This document shows positions 1 to 11,938 of a DNA stretch of 64,000 nucleotides, one piece after another (the stretch's first letter is position 1; each line of letters opens with the position of its first letter). Source of the stretch: Lantana camara (Eukaryota; Streptophyta; Magnoliopsida; Lamiales; Verbenaceae); NCBI GenBank assembly GCA_037501455.1, contig CM074858.1, forward strand, positions 83,116,501-83,180,500, in the 5' to 3' direction. Under the pieces are notes generated by a model. It had not been told where the DNA came from, made no database searches, and saw nothing but the letters and a program-made list of their open reading frames with translations. Position numbers and translations under genes: made by a program.

Positions 1-1
1 A

Positions 2-205
2 GCCGAGGCTCATCATCTGATATACATTGTGGGGTGGTCTGTTTTTCATAAGATTAAACTGATTAGGGAGCCAACTAGACCATTGCCTCGAGGAGGAGAT
101 TTGACGCTTGGGGAATTGTTGAAGTATAAATCTCAGGAAGGAGTTCGAGTTCTGCTGTTGGTTTGGGATGACAAGACTTCGCATGATAAGTTCTTACTCA
201 ACACG
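2..205 (+). CDS. PLDdelta: PLD exon a ([10 protein letters not shown] ... LLVWDDKTS)
   Basis: Reads in frame from base 2 through the conserved blocks IYIVGWSV and [18 protein letters not shown] to [10 protein letters not shown]. It ends in ACG before a GT donor at 206. The left edge is the window edge, so the exon start is not seen. Confidence 0.93.
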
Positions 206-3200
206 GTATGAACTGGACTTTATGATGATTGTTTAATAGTTCTTCATTAGAATAATCTTGCTCATACTTGTAATCAGGGCATTTTGAGTAAAATGAGTGC
301 TTTTGGGGGTAGTTCTTTATTCTGTTTTTAACAGGTAAGCGTCTTATAAGTATAAAATACATTTAGGATACAAAAGTTCTGGACTTTTTCGTAATATTTT
401 ATTGATGGGCATTAAGGCATATTCTTCAATAAGCACTTAGAATATAAAAACACTAATGCCTTTGGTCACTGCAGATCTTTGACTTAACTAACTCGTAGAG
501 CTTATGAATTTTTGTTCTGTCAAACCACGTTCAAATAAAACAATTAAATCATAGGAACAGACAAATATTTTACTTGTCGAATTGACTGTATAAGCCTCGA
601 TTGGCCGACTATTGGATGGAAGCCGGCAGCCGCAGACTTGCACTTTTCTGATTCTTTGTGAAAAATTGTGTCAGGGAGTTACGAAGAATAGAAGTATGTT
701 TGCTTTTATTTTTTGGTATGAATAGAATTCCTTCCATGAAAAGTTTTTGTTTGATTTGTGCTGTTGCATCAAACTTAATATTATTTTAATTTGTTGTTCT
801 ATAATAATTTATAATGATTGAGAATATGTATATATATTTTTGTGGTGTATTAAGATAATGGCTGGAAATACATATCTGTCTATAATATATATTGCTGATG
901 TAATGGTCTGAAATTTCAAATGAATTTGTCGTGAGATCAAGTTAGTAATATAGTATACGTGATTCATGAGGAACGGTGTTATTGGATAAAGGAGTTTTTA
1001 ATAAGACAGGAAGGATGAATTGGTAGAACTTGAAGGAAACTATAACCAGACATGGAACCTACTAAACACAGCCTTAAAGAGAATCATAATTAAACTATTT
1101 GCTATTGCATTCGATTTGAGTTTTTTTGGTGGCTTTGGATGCAGGCTGGAGTCATGAATACACACGATGAAGAGACCAAAAAGTTTTTCCGGCATTCATC
1201 TGTCATATGCATTTTGTCACCACGGTATGCCAGCAGCAAACTTGGCTATTTGAAACAACAGGTAGAGGTTTAATGGGAATTAGCCTTTGATGTGTAACTT
1301 TTGGAAGGTTGATTGTTTCTGACAAATACTTTAGTATTAAGTTAATCAACATGAAAGCATAAGTCTTATAAAGATCGAGTATTACCTGTTTCTGGAGCAT
1401 TTCAGCCACAAGAGAGAATCCCCTGATAATTTTGTCTCAGACAGGCACTGCGGAAGCATTATATTAGCTATACTTTTATATACTATTATATAAATTGGGA
1501 GAGCTTTGGTCTAATTTTTAGTTTGGCGTAACATTTTCATTTATTTAGTTCTCTGTCTCTCCCCCACTTCTCTCTCTCTCATTCTGTTGGTCTACTCAAT
1601 AATTTATAATTTACTTTTTGTTTTTATATGTTAATTATTTTGAATTTATCATGTACTTTATAAATATCTAATAATCAATATTTATTAGAAATATATGGGA
1701 ATTATTTATAATATGTTTCTTATTGTAATTTAATCACATTTAAATTAAAATTTATTTAGCTCACGAATCATGTGTCCTGCATTTAGTCAGAATGGGTGAA
1801 GAGTTGTGATGTATTACTCGAAAGATAGTATCTGGTAATGCCAAAATCACCAAACTTCATTATTACTGTTGTGCATTATAAGTGGCGAATGTGGGCTTTT
1901 GATAGTAGTATGCTGCATTTAGTGCTTTACGTGAGTGTTCATGCCTATACATACGTTTTGTTCTTCATTTACTAACTCATGGTTTCTGGCTTCCAGGTTG
2001 TTGGAAATCTTTTCACTCATCATCAGAAATGTGTTCTTGTTGATACCCAAGCTCATGGCAATAACCGGAAAATTACTGCCTTTTTAGGTGGTCTTGATCT
2101 CTGTGATGGTCGTTATGATACGCCTGAACATCGACTATTCCACGATCTCGAGACTGTTTTTAAGGATGATTTTCATCAGCCTACTTTTCCGGTCAGTAGG
2201 TCACGATAGATGGCTTTCATTTTCGCTCAGCGTGTTTTACATATGCTGTATTATAATTTGGATCCTTGAGGGAATTTGATTAGTTAAATCATGCCATGAT
2301 TGTGCATAATTTTTCTTAATGTCATTACTTTTGGTCTAGCTCATTGAGTTGATCAATTTCAACTTCCTCGTACATTTTTTAATTATGTTGTGTAATAGTT
2401 CTGAAATTGGCCATTTTGAAGGCTTTATGCATGTTCCTTAAGCTTGATTTCATTTGACAGCAACACATTTATAGTGGGTTAAATGTAATTTGAATTTTGT
2501 TGAATTTGCAACCTAGTATTGACTTTTTCACCAGAGGCATGGTCAATAATGATATGATTATACTTCAAGTTACATATTTCCATGTTATGCTATTGTAGTT
2601 CCTAAGCGGTAAATCTGTAATGTTGCAAAACATGCTGATTTTATGTACGTTTTCTGATACTCTTTTTTGTTGAGTTTCTGAGTGATTTTACTTACATTCT
2701 CTTCTCAATCATTAATTACACATCTCAGGCAGGAACAAAGGCCCCGAGGCAGCCATGGCATGATTTACACTGCAGAATTGAGGGGCCCGCTGCATATGAT
2801 GTTCTTATGAACTTTGCTCAACGTTGGCAGAAAACAACCAAGTGGAGAGAATTTAGTTTACTTAAGAAGAAGATTTCTCATTGGAATGATGATGCTATGA
2901 TAAAAATTGAGAGAATATCATGGATATTGAGTCCTGCTTTTCGTCTTTCCAAGGATGGTGCACACATAGCTGTTCCACAGGAAGATCCAAAGCTCTATGT
3001 ATCTGGGGAAGGGGACCCAGAAAACTGGCATGTGCAGGTTACAAATCCCTAGCTTTGGGTGAATATTTTATTAGCATAGTTTCGAAAGAAACCCTTGAGG
3101 TATTGCCTCAGCTGCGAAATTCACTCTCTTTGATCTATTGAAATTACAGATCCCCTTACACTAGCAAATGGAGCTTATTTATCTTTATTTATCCTTTTGG

Positions 3201-6033
3201 TGTGCATCTAGATTCTAGACTCCCTGACATTTGGACTAATTACATTTAGACCTCCTGTGCTTTTGGAAATTATACTTGGCCTCCGCCCTTCCTTCTGCGT
3301 TGATTGTGGTTTTGGACGTTTACGTCAGAGTTTTGCAGTAAAATGCCCAAATTATCCCTCCATAGGTGGGAAAAACTTTGTACCCTAATATCATTTCTAC
3401 ACTCATATGAAACTAAAAGAACAGACACTTAAAGATGGGTAGTTTTGGCAGTTTACAAATCCGAAGGAAAACATTAGGAACCCTGAGCCAAAGCAGGCTG
3501 AAGGGAAGAGATACTCATAGTATAGGCGGTCTAGGTGCACCAATAATACATGGAGTCTTAAATGTAAGACCAAATGTCTGGAGAATCTAGGTGTAGTTCT
3601 CCCTAGTTCTCTTTGTTTGGCAGTTGGGGCAGCTAAAAGTTGGTGCGATCAGTAATGATGAAGCGACCCTCAAGGGTGCTTATTGTATTTTCAATAGATA
3701 GAGGCTGTTTTCTTTTCATTACGGCAGACATCATGATGCTTTTGGTAATTGTCCATCTTATTTAAGATAATCTTGAAATATGAATTTAAATATTGCTGGC
3801 TTCTACAGATATTCCGGTCCATTGATTCAGGCTCACTCAGAGGATTTCCCAAATACTATGATGAGGCTGAGAAACAGGTCATAAATGAATACTGTCAATG
3901 CTTTTGTCCCTATGTATCTTTGCACATACCCACAATTGTTTTTTTTGTGATTATTAATTTGTGCTGTTTCATTCAGAACCTTGTGTGCGCCAAAGACCAG
4001 GTGATAGACAAAAGCATTCAAACAGCTTATATTCAGGCAATAAGATCTGCCCAGCATTTTATCTATATTGAAAATCAATATTTTCTTGGCTCTTCATATG
4101 CTTGGCCATCATACAAAGATGCAGGTAAACACGAGTTTCTTGCTTCTCAACTTTCATCTATAGTATGTCCTAGTTTTTGTAGTCTAAAGTTATTTATGAT
4201 CTATGTTGGAGATTCTGTTACATCCTATTATGCGTGGATGCACCTTAAAATGTTTAAACCTTTGGTGAATTGGAATTAACCCGGCAAATTTCATGCTTTT
4301 GTGATGCAAGCTGATAAGCAAGCTCTTCTTAGAATCACTAGTTCTTATCTGATTATTTTATCACTCAGCAACGAATATTTTTGTCCTCTTCCTCACAATC
4401 AGCCTTGCTATGTGCTTACATACCATCATCTAGCAATATTTTGCCCTTTTAATTGTACGATCATTGAAATCATCATTTTCTCAAAATGGCAGGTGCGGAT
4501 CATCTAATTCCAGTGGAATTGGCAATGAAAATTGCTAGTAAAATCAGAGCAAAAGAGAGATTTGCTGTGTATGTTGTCATACCTATGTGGCCTGAGGGCA
4601 ATCCCAAAGACAATGTTGTGCAAGAAATTCTTTTTTGGCAGGTATATAAATGCTCCTTGTTTATACTTGACACTTGACAAAGTGTGGCTGAGCTGCATGT
4701 GTGATTTGTGAATTTGAAAAATATCCACGCGACAGTTAGAATTGCTGGTGACTATATCATTGTTTCATTTATAACTTTGCTGGCTAAGATAGGAGAGGAG
4801 AAAAGCTTATAGATTTAGAAATGTCATCCACATTCTAATGCATTTGTTAGAGATCTGTAATCTTAAGAATATTTAATATGCTCAACAACAATAGTTCTTG
4901 TTAGAGATCTTGTAATTGTAGGAATATATAATATGCTCAACAACTCTCTTCCAACCGTTACAGTGCTAAATAATGATGACACTCAATAGGCTCGAGGAAT
5001 ATTGGACGTTTAACTCCCTTCACGCATCTTTGATTTGACAGGGACAAACAATGCAGACGATGTATCAAATTATTGCGAACGAAATCAAATCAATGCAATT
5101 GGACTCGCACCCGCAAGACTACTTGAACTTTTTCTGTCTTGGCAATCGGGAATCAATTGCAGGTACTGCTGCTCAGGCCCCTGGAGATGCTGATAAGGTA
5201 CTCTCCTAATACAAGATTCTTATCCTTTACTGTATACTCATTTTCGTAGCTGTTCCTCCTTTTCATCATATCCATCTGCTTTTTCCTTTTGAGTGCAAGT
5301 TATAATTGGTTTAGCATTATTTATTTCCTCGTATTGTTCTACATATGCTTGTGAATTCATAGTGCTACATTGCTACCTTGTCTAAACATGTGATGTCAAC
5401 CAAATACATTTTATCATGTCTCAGGCTTGTTTACATTTAAAAAGCAACTAAGTAGATGTAATATTAGATAATTGCTTGTAATTATTGGACAATAAATGAT
5501 AAGATATAATAACTATTGTTTATTGGCTTTTTTTTTTTTTTTTTTGTTTAGTATTGTTGTTTTTAATCCCTATATCTTCATATAGGTTGTTACTGAGAAA
5601 ATGGGTTGAAAGAAGTGAACAATTGGCAAAAGGAAACAACAATAAACCTTGTCACATTCAAATTCTTCTTATTGTTGCAATGTATCTCAATAAACCTAAC
5701 GGCATGATTGGTATGCATGAATGGAATGAGGTAGGAAAGGAATTAATTTTGGAATGGAATGGTCAATGGAATGGAATGACTTTATTATAGTATTCCTATG
5801 ATTGGTACGTTCAATAATAAAGTTAGGAATGAAATAAAAAATTTAGATTTATTTCGGTCATATTATTTATAAATATAAATATAAATAATAATATTGTTAA
5901 TAATGATGATGAAATATGATTAAAATACTTTAATATAATTTTTAATTTTTTTTTATTTTGAGCAATATTATGTTTTCATATGTAATATAGCGTAACTATT
6001 TTATATCAAATGTGTTATATATATGACATTTAT

Positions 6034-6110
<77 letters not shown>

Positions 6111-8914
6111 TATATATATACGTATAAATATTATAAAGGTATTAATACTTTCATATTTATACGTAGATTATATAATTTTATTATATTTAATATAATATAT
6201 GATATTTAAAACTAAATTTAATATAAGTGTCAAATTTTGTATTTAATGAATATTTTAATCTATTATGTATATTTATGAATTTATATATAAATATAATAAT
6301 ATATTGAACATGTATTTTAAAATATATAATATATATAGTATATTTATATTTATATTTATTTTTACATATATTAAATGTAATTTATTAAATTTTCAATGAG
6401 AATAGATATTCATAATAATAAAAAATAATAATATAATATACATTTAATAAATATGTGGTCATCATATAAAAAGTTAATAAATTTTGAAGATTGGGAATGG
6501 CTAATACCATGGGGTACCTAAGGAATGGATAAACCCATATTCGTAGGAATGGGCATTACCTCGGTAATGAGCATTCCCAATCACATTTTATACCAATCAA
6601 GGGTTTAGGAATTGGTGTGGGAATGCTCATTCCATTCCCACCCCATTCCATCATACCAATCATGCCGTAAGTGAATCATTATTACAACTTTGTTCCTGCT
6701 TTGCATATAATATTCATCTGATGTCTTAAATGGATTTACTGTGACATTTTCTGTGGGATTTTTTCTTTCCATAAGTTCTTACTTTTGTATCTAACAATAC
6801 TTCCGGATTATGCCCATGCCCCGTGATTGCCACTCAGATTTCAGACTCCTACAAGTTTCAGCGGTTCATGATCTATGTGCATGCGAAAGGGATGATTGTG
6901 GATGATGAATATGTAATAATTGGATCAGCCAATATAAATCAAAGATCGATGGCTGGCACCAAAGATACGGAGATAGCTATGGGTGCATATCAGCCTCATC
7001 ATAGTTGGGCAAAGAAGCAGCAACATCCACGTGGCCAGGTTTGTTCAGTTTGTAACTTCTTCCCGCACCTGTATACGTGTTTCAACATGGTTGCCACGTG
7101 ACTTGGCAAGAAAAGGAGAAAGAAGGAAAATGAATAAATTAAGAGAGACTATATTAAGTAATTTGCCTTCAATATGAGCAGTATTACTTTATGCATGTAC
7201 GGCATAAAGTCGAGCAGTCGTGGCTTTATATTGTTGCATATATTTTTGCGCAAACTAAAGGGTTTGACATGAATGCTTCTCGTGCTGCTTCCTTCAAAGG
7301 AACTGTATCCACAGTTCCACACCGATAAAAAATATTTTGCAAAATGGCAAACATTGAAGTAATTTTGTCAGATAACTTCAACGCATAAGAATGTTTATGG
7401 AATGTAGTTCATATAGCTACCATGAATTCCCAACCAAGAGCGCATTAAAGGAAAATTCTAACTTGGAAGTAAAATTTGATAATTTACAACACAGGCGAAG
7501 TTGGAAACATGAAAATCTTTTTGTGGTTCTTTTGCATCCATAGTTATACTTGCATCAACTTTTTTGTCTTATTTATAAGAAGTATCATTATTTTGTGAAA
7601 TGGATATTATATGTTCTCTTGTGTTTGAAATATCGGTCTTATATATACAGGTTTACGGGTACAGAATGTCTCTCTGGGGTGAACACCTTGGAACAGTTGA
7701 AAAATATTTCGATGAGCCAGAGTCATTAGACTGTGTAAGGAGTGTGAACTCCGTTGGTGAAGATAACTGGAAGAGGTATACACGTGATGAATTCACACAA
7801 TTACAAGGTCATCTTCTCAAGTATCCTGTGTTGGTAGAGGCTGATCAGTGGCGGAGCCAATGTAGGCCAAGGGGGGGCTTGAGCCCCCCCTCCAAGCCCA
7901 CACCAACCCATACCACATATAAAAAAAAAAAAAAATTCCTTTTCCAGCCCAGCCCACCCTCTCCCCAGGCCCAAATACCCCAGCCCCAATCCCAATTCCA
8001 ATTCCAAAATCCAACTATTCCCCCTCCCAGCCCACCCTTCCTCACGACCCACCCTCTCAACACTCAAATTAATTTATATTCTCACCAATACCTACCCATG
8101 ACCCATCCCATAATTCAAAATTTAAGAAATCAAACCCTTGTCTTCTTCCCCTCTGCCACGCAACGCAACACGGACAGAGTGAAGTCTCACTTTGGGGTAA
8201 GTTTTTATTTTGTCTCAAATTTTAATTTATCTCAAATCTCAATTATAAATTCATCCATTTCTCTCAATAAATTGTGTAAGCTTTCTTTTAATTTTTTTAG
8301 TTTTATGTTGTGTAAAATTTGAGGATTTTTGTGAAGTGGGTTATCTTTTTGAATAGGTATTGCAATTTGTAATCATGCATCGATATTTTAGCAAAAGATC
8401 GAACAGTTCTGTTGAATCATCAAATTCGATTGCCAACCAAGAAAGAATCAACGTTGGTAGCATATAATTCAATCCTAAATATATAATTAGTGATCCGGGG
8501 CTACGAAAACCTATCGAAAGTTATGATGTCCATCTTAGAGATCGCATTCGAAGAGAATATATATCTAAGGGACCTTGCCAACCAAAAGGTCATATTTTTC
8601 CAAAAACTGCATTTGGAAAAGAGAATCGGAGTTTTCAAGTTAGATGGTTTGAAAAACATACGTGGTTAGAATATAGCGTAGAGAAAGATGCAACATTTTG
8701 TTTTTGGTGTTATCTTTTTAAACCCCTAAATGTCATCGTTTTTAATATGTTGAGTACCAAAAAATTTTAGCCCCGGCTCCCGATAATTTCTGGATCCGCC
8801 CCTGAGGCTGATGGCAATGTATGTCCATTGCCAGGACACGAAAACTTCCCAGATCTTGGAGGCAGAGTCCTTGGAGCTCCTTCTCCGACTATCCCTGATA
8901 TTTTGACAACGTAA
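2..8914 (+). CDS. PLDdelta: Phospholipase D delta-type gene (C-terminal 614 codons), last exon split by a hAT element
   Basis: The enzyme hydrolyses membrane phospholipids such as phosphatidylcholine and phosphatidylethanolamine to phosphatidic acid; the plant delta class acts at the plasma membrane in stress signalling. Ten exons join in frame across GT-AG introns: 2-205, 1145-1261, 1997-2191, 2729-3037, 3809-3877, 3977-4124, 4493-4641, 5042-5197, 6838-7038 and 7651-7845 plus 8813-8914. Both HxKxxxxD motifs are present (HQKCVLVD in the third exon here, HAKGMIVD in the ninth), as are [13 protein letters not shown] and [10 protein letters not shown]. The ending PDILTT then TAA matches the delta class as I know it. 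The C2 domain and start codon lie left of the window. There is no stop or frameshift in any exon, but a 959-bp hAT element separates codon GAT (7843-7845) from GGC (8813). Unless the element is spliced or excised, the last 33 residues are replaced by about 158 foreign residues. Family assignment is firm; function of this allele is doubtful. Confidence 0.93.
1145..1261 (+). CDS. PLDdelta: PLD exon b
   Basis: 39 codons, phase 0 at both ends, between a GCAG acceptor and a GT donor. Encodes [15 protein letters not shown] and [16 protein letters not shown], a block specific to plant C2-type PLDs just before the first HKD. Confidence 0.93.
1997..2191 (+). CDS. PLDdelta: PLD exon c with first HKD catalytic motif
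   Basis: 65 codons. The first HxKxxxxD motif is HQKCVLVD, followed by [15 protein letters not shown] and the [11 protein letters not shown] block. Acceptor CCAG, donor GTCAGT. Confidence 0.95.
2729..3037 (+). CDS. PLDdelta: PLD exon d
   Basis: 103 codons starting [20 protein letters not shown] and ending DPENWHVQ. Acceptor CTCAG; donor is the weaker GTTACA, but the downstream exon continues the family alignment directly. Confidence 0.93.
3809..3877 (+). CDS. PLDdelta: PLD exon e (short, 23 codons)
   Basis: Encodes [14 protein letters not shown] and YYDEAEKQ between acceptor TACAG and donor GTCATA. Phase 0 at both ends. Confidence 0.9.
3977..4124 (+). CDS. PLDdelta: PLD exon f ([13 protein letters not shown] block)
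   Basis: 49 codons plus one base. Contains [20 protein letters not shown] and the [15 protein letters not shown] block typical of all plant PLDs. The split glycine codon is completed by the next exon. Confidence 0.94.
4493..4641 (+). CDS. PLDdelta: PLD exon g ([10 protein letters not shown] block)
   Basis: Two bases complete the split Gly codon, then 49 codons with [20 protein letters not shown] and [11 protein letters not shown] to EILFWQ. Acceptor GGCAG, donor GTATAT. Confidence 0.94.
5042..5197 (+). CDS. PLDdelta: PLD exon h
   Basis: 52 codons: [18 protein letters not shown] then the [11 protein letters not shown] block and a variable linker ending GDADK. Donor GTACTC. Confidence 0.9.
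5700..6667. mobile_element. PIF/Harbinger-like non-autonomous element in a PLD intron
   Basis: 968 bp bounded by terminal inverted repeats CGGCATGATTGG / CCAATCATGCCG and a 3-bp TAA duplication (5697-5699 and 6668-6670). Subterminal regions are full of GGAATG/CATTCC words in opposite orientation at the two ends. There is no coding potential. The TAA duplication fits PIF/Harbinger (Tourist-like); family name not assigned. Related copies lie at 9468-10356 and 24718-24927. Confidence 0.8.
6033..6106. repeat. Compound microsatellite (AT)n(GT)n(GA)n
   Basis: Runs of AT, then GT, then GA dinucleotides inside the intronic Harbinger-like element. An apparent reading frame across it is low-complexity only. 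Confidence 0.97.
6838..7038 (+). CDS. PLDdelta: PLD exon i with second HKD catalytic motif
   Basis: 67 codons. The second HxKxxxxD motif is HAKGMIVD, followed by [20 protein letters not shown] and the HPRGQ end. Acceptor CTCAG, donor GTTTGT. Confidence 0.95.
7651..7845 (+). CDS. PLDdelta: PLD last exon, part upstream of the hAT insertion
   Basis: 65 codons from [14 protein letters not shown] through [20 protein letters not shown] to GAT. The last eight bases, AGGCTGAT (7838-7845), are repeated at 8805-8812 after the inserted element. The frame stays open into the insertion until a stop at 8320-8322. Confidence 0.92.
7846..8804 (+). mobile_element. Ds-like (internally deleted) hAT element inserted in the PLD coding sequence
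   Basis: 959 bp starting CAGTGGCGGAGCCA and ending TGGATCCGCCCCTG, i.e. imperfect hAT-type inverted ends, flanked by a perfect 8-bp duplication AGGCTGAT (7838-7845, 8805-8812). It holds a C/A-rich 5' leader and only the N-terminal part of a transposase frame (8375-8770). The rest of a hAT transposase is missing, so it could move only with help in trans. Confidence 0.93.
8375..8770 (+). pseudogene. hAT transposase fragment, TTF-type zinc-finger N-terminal part
   Basis: Frame starts [18 protein letters not shown], meets one in-frame TAA at 8465-8467, then continues [36 protein letters not shown] and [20 protein letters not shown]. This matches the start of plant hAT proteins with a TTF-type finger (C-x2-C seen as CFWC). 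It stops about 130 codons in, at the element's 3' end. Remnant only. Confidence 0.8.
8813..8914 (+). CDS. PLDdelta: PLD last exon, part downstream of the hAT insertion
   Basis: 33 codons plus TAA, in frame with the GAT codon ending at 7845 once the insertion and one copy of the duplication are removed. Encodes [20 protein letters not shown] and the delta-type terminus PDILTT. Confidence 0.9.
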   Translation, partial: GNVCPLPGHENFPDLGGRVLGAPSPTIPDILTT

Positions 8915-9467
8915 CCTAATCGACCATGATAGAATGATGGACCGGATATTTAAACAGTGCAGTTCTTAATAGAGTTAGATTATTTCCCTTTTTATTTTTA
9001 TGTTTTATTTTTGTTTTTTATGTTTGGTGAGGTAGTGGCTTGAGATTGGGTTGTGTTTGTTGATTTATTTGTGAGCATATGTTTGTGTACATGATTTAGT
9101 AGACTTGACAAGAAAAAAATAGTTTATAGTGATTGTATTAGTGAGTAGCATGCATGAACACTAATGTTTTCAAAACGTACTGGGTCGGATCGGTACGACG
9201 TCATGGAATAATAATCATAATAATAATAATAATGATTTATATTTATATTATATTATAGAAGTACGAATAAAACATTTGGTTTCTTACGACTTCTTGTTTG
9301 CTCAAAGTATCTTAACGATAATATATTTAACAATGTCTTATCTAAAATACGAATTGGTAATACATCTATACATTATTATATTTAAATTCAAAAAGAATTA
9401 TTTGAATAAAAATAGAACTCTTTAGTAAATTATAATTAAAATTCTAATAATGTATCGTAAATATATA
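8915..9467. other. PLD 3' flank, then AT-rich DNA with a repeated block
   Basis: 8915-9170 is the likely 3' UTR and downstream region of PLD; no certain poly(A) signal can be chosen. From about 9215 there is an (AAT)n-containing block. It is repeated with moderate divergence at 24445-24717, each time directly left of a Harbinger-like copy. No genes seen. Confidence 0.6.
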
Positions 9468-9682
9468 CGAGATGATTGGTATGCACAAATGGAATGAGAT
9501 AGGAAAGGAATGATATGAGGTAGAAAATGAATGAATTTTGTAATGGAATAAAAAAATGGAATGTAATGACTTTATTATAACATTCCTATGATTGGTTCGT
9601 TGAGCAATAAAATCTTGAATGAAACAAAAATTTTCAACTCATCCATATTATTCATAACTAAAAATAAAAACAAAATATTATT

Positions 9683-9736
<54 letters not shown>

Positions 9737-10356
9737 AGCAATAATATATTTTTATATGAAAATATATTGTTGCTATTTTATATAAAACTCACTGTATATA
9801 TGACACACACACCCATACACATATACATATATATTACAAAATATATTAATATTTTCATATTCATGCATAGAATATTAACTATTTATTTATTTAATATAAT
9901 ACTTAACATTTAAAAATAAATTTAATATAAGTGTCCAAATTTGTATTTTTTTAGAATATTTGAATATATTATGCATATCTATAAATTTATAAACATTATA
10001 AATAAAATAATATATTGGAAATGTATTTAAATATATGGTATATTTATATTTACATATATTTAATATATTTTATTAAATTTTCAACGTGATTGTTAACATT
10101 TAATTTTTTTATGAAAATAATAAATCATAAAATGCACTTAACAAATATGTGCCGATAACATAAAAAAAAAAAATTTGAACCTTGAGAATAACTAATACCA
10201 TGGGAGACCAAATGAGCAACAAAACTCATGTCTGTAGGAATGAACATTAACTTAGGAATGAGCACAGCTAATTACATTTTATACCAATTAAGAGTTTGAG
10301 AATTGATGGGAATGTTTATTCCATTCCCACCTCATTCCATTATATCAATCATGTCG
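9468..10356. mobile_element. Second Harbinger-like non-autonomous element, degenerate
   Basis: Starts CGAGATGATTGGTATG and ends CATTATATCAATCATGTCG, imperfect versions of the ends of the intronic copy at 5700-6667, flanked by ATA on both sides. Same GGAATG-rich subterminal words and AT-rich core with an (AT)n run at 9687-9733. No coding potential. Confidence 0.7.
9687..9733. repeat. (AT)n microsatellite
   Basis: About 23 AT units inside the second Harbinger-like copy. Confidence 0.95.
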
Positions 10357-10497
10357 ATAACACATTTAACGATATTTAACTAAATGATGAATTGGTAAAT
10401 ACATTTATAAATTATTATATGTATAAATAAAAAAAAAATATTTTGAGTGAAAATAGGACTTCTTAGTAAATTAAAATTAAAATTCCTCCAATATATA
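10357..10497. repeat. Third occurrence of the Harbinger-flanking unit
   Basis: The words ATTTAACTAAAT..GAATTGGTAAATACAT, then an A-rich stretch and GGACTTCTTAGTAAATTA, recur with divergence at 9310-9467 and 24545-24717. In those two places the unit runs directly into a Harbinger-like copy; here it is cut by the gypsy LTR. Confidence 0.65.
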
Positions 10498-11297
10498 TGA
10501 TGGGTTCAGAAACGTGAGGGTCCGAATCCGATCACTTTACCATTTGTAATTGTGGAGGAAACCGCCGGAGATGAGAAAGGGGGTTCTACCTGTTGGGACA
10601 AGCACAATAAAAGTCAGAAGGCCAAGTTGGGGGAACTGGGGGTGATACCCAGTTTGGCTCTCCGACGCTCAAGTCAGTTCAAGGTCTGAAGAAACGTAAG
10701 TTCAGTCACAGTTTTAGTGATGAAGAATGCTTACCAGTGTAGAAGATGACTTTAGCTATTTATAGTTGAGGGTCAAGGGCCCTTTGGTCATTTGCCTCAA
10801 GTGGTCCTGGCCGAATGTTGCCCTAACACGTGGCGCCGTGAGAGAGAAACCTAGGAGGAATCTTCTGCAAAAGCGGCCAAAAGTTGGTGCTGGCAACAGT
10901 GGCAGGTGCGCGGGCATGTACGTTGTGTCAGAGAGCCATTTGAGTGGTTGGTAACGAGGGCTTGAGAGCGCGCTCGTGGCAACCTAGAGTATTGGAAGCC
11001 AGGATATCCGCTGAGGGGAATGAAGGCTTTAGTTCAAGTGACGAGCCAAAGGGGAGGCCACCCTGAGGGAGTGTGACGCTCGAAGAGGGCTCCCTTGGCA
11101 AGTGGGCGTGCCAATCATACAGTATGAAGGACGCTCGTGAGAGCGACAACGCTCGTTGGGCTTAACTCCAGAAGAAGGATTGCGCTTGTTGGGCTTAGCG
11201 CTCGTGAACTGATGGATGCAACCTTGGGGAGACAGATGTCATCATCTCGGTGATGCCACGTGTCCTAACTTGGGACGATCGTATTTTGACCCCATCA
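10498..11297 (-). repeat. 3' LTR of the Tat element (element orientation)
   Basis: 800 bp, about 99% identical to 22229-23028; differences seen at the equivalents of C/G near 10540, T/C near 10626, A/C near 11102, A/G near 11149, C/T near 11176 and G/A near 11207. Rich in the word CGCTCGT. Confidence 0.95.
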
Positions 11298-11310
11298 TTT
11301 TGCCCCCCAA
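11298..11310 (-). other. Polypurine tract of the Tat element
   Basis: TTGGGGGGCAAAA on the minus strand, directly before the 3' LTR TGATGGGG. This is the expected position of the plus-strand primer. Confidence 0.8.
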
Positions 11311-11637
11311 TTCTGTAGTCCTTAGTGATAAGGACTGTAGAATTTTGACACGTTCTAACTTTCGCATGTAACGCTCGTATAGGACTTGGCGTGCTGAGCA
11401 ATTTTTCCTCTGATTGTGCCATTAATGCGATCTTTTCAACTGACCGCTCGTAAGGCTTCTACACTGAGCGTTGTACTATTCTTGAGTATCCGAAACGTCA
11501 GAGCATTAAATGCGGGCGCGCGTGGGGCGCGTGAGCATTGGGAAGCATGTGACGGTTCCATAAAGTGGGCGGTTTCCCAGGCGGGAAATGATTACCATTT
11601 TGAATTCATTGTCGAAAAAGGTACCAACTCCCATCCC

Positions 11638-11644
11638 TATAAAT
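11638..11644 (+). promoter_or_regulatory. TATA box for the antisense gene
   Basis: TATAAAT in the context CCCTATAAATG, 295 bp before the antisense start codon and outside the LTR. A leader with a plausible intron lies between, so the antisense gene seems to have its own internal promoter. Confidence 0.55.
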
Positions 11645-11938
11645 GTGGTATTCTGAAATCTTGCTACTCTTTACGCATTCTAAACTTCCAAGCATCCTTT
11701 GCAAAAAGAATTCTCTCGCACACCAGTTCTTAGAGCATCTTCAACCTTTCTCCCAGATTTTCCCAGAAACCTTCAAGGTAAACTTCCAGCGTAATTTTCT
11801 AACTCTGCTAACTTTAGATTCAGACTTTAGGATTTCATAACCCCTTAGATTTTTCTCCTTGAGGAAACCCTAATCTCTTTCCAGGAAAACCCCATTGTCT
11901 AACCGAGACTGAATTTCTCCCAAATCTCAGCTTCTGCC

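Larger units (their letters stand above)
206..7650 (+). other. Introns of the PLD gene
   Basis: Nine GT-AG introns: 206-1144, 1262-1996, 2192-2728, 3038-3808, 3878-3976, 4125-4492, 4642-5041, 5198-6837 and 7039-7650. They are AT-rich. I see no genes in them; the open frames there are short and chance-like. Intron 5198-6837 is enlarged by a 968-bp MITE-like element and a compound microsatellite. Confidence 0.85.

Noticed and set aside
6010..6195. Frame translating to repeated Cys/Val, Arg/Glu and Tyr/Ile
   Set aside because: Pure microsatellite translation.
7801..8067. Minus-strand frames of 65-88 codons at the PLD/hAT junction
   Set aside because: Gly/Trp/Leu-rich translations of the C/A-rich hAT leader, spanning an insertion boundary; no sign of a gene.
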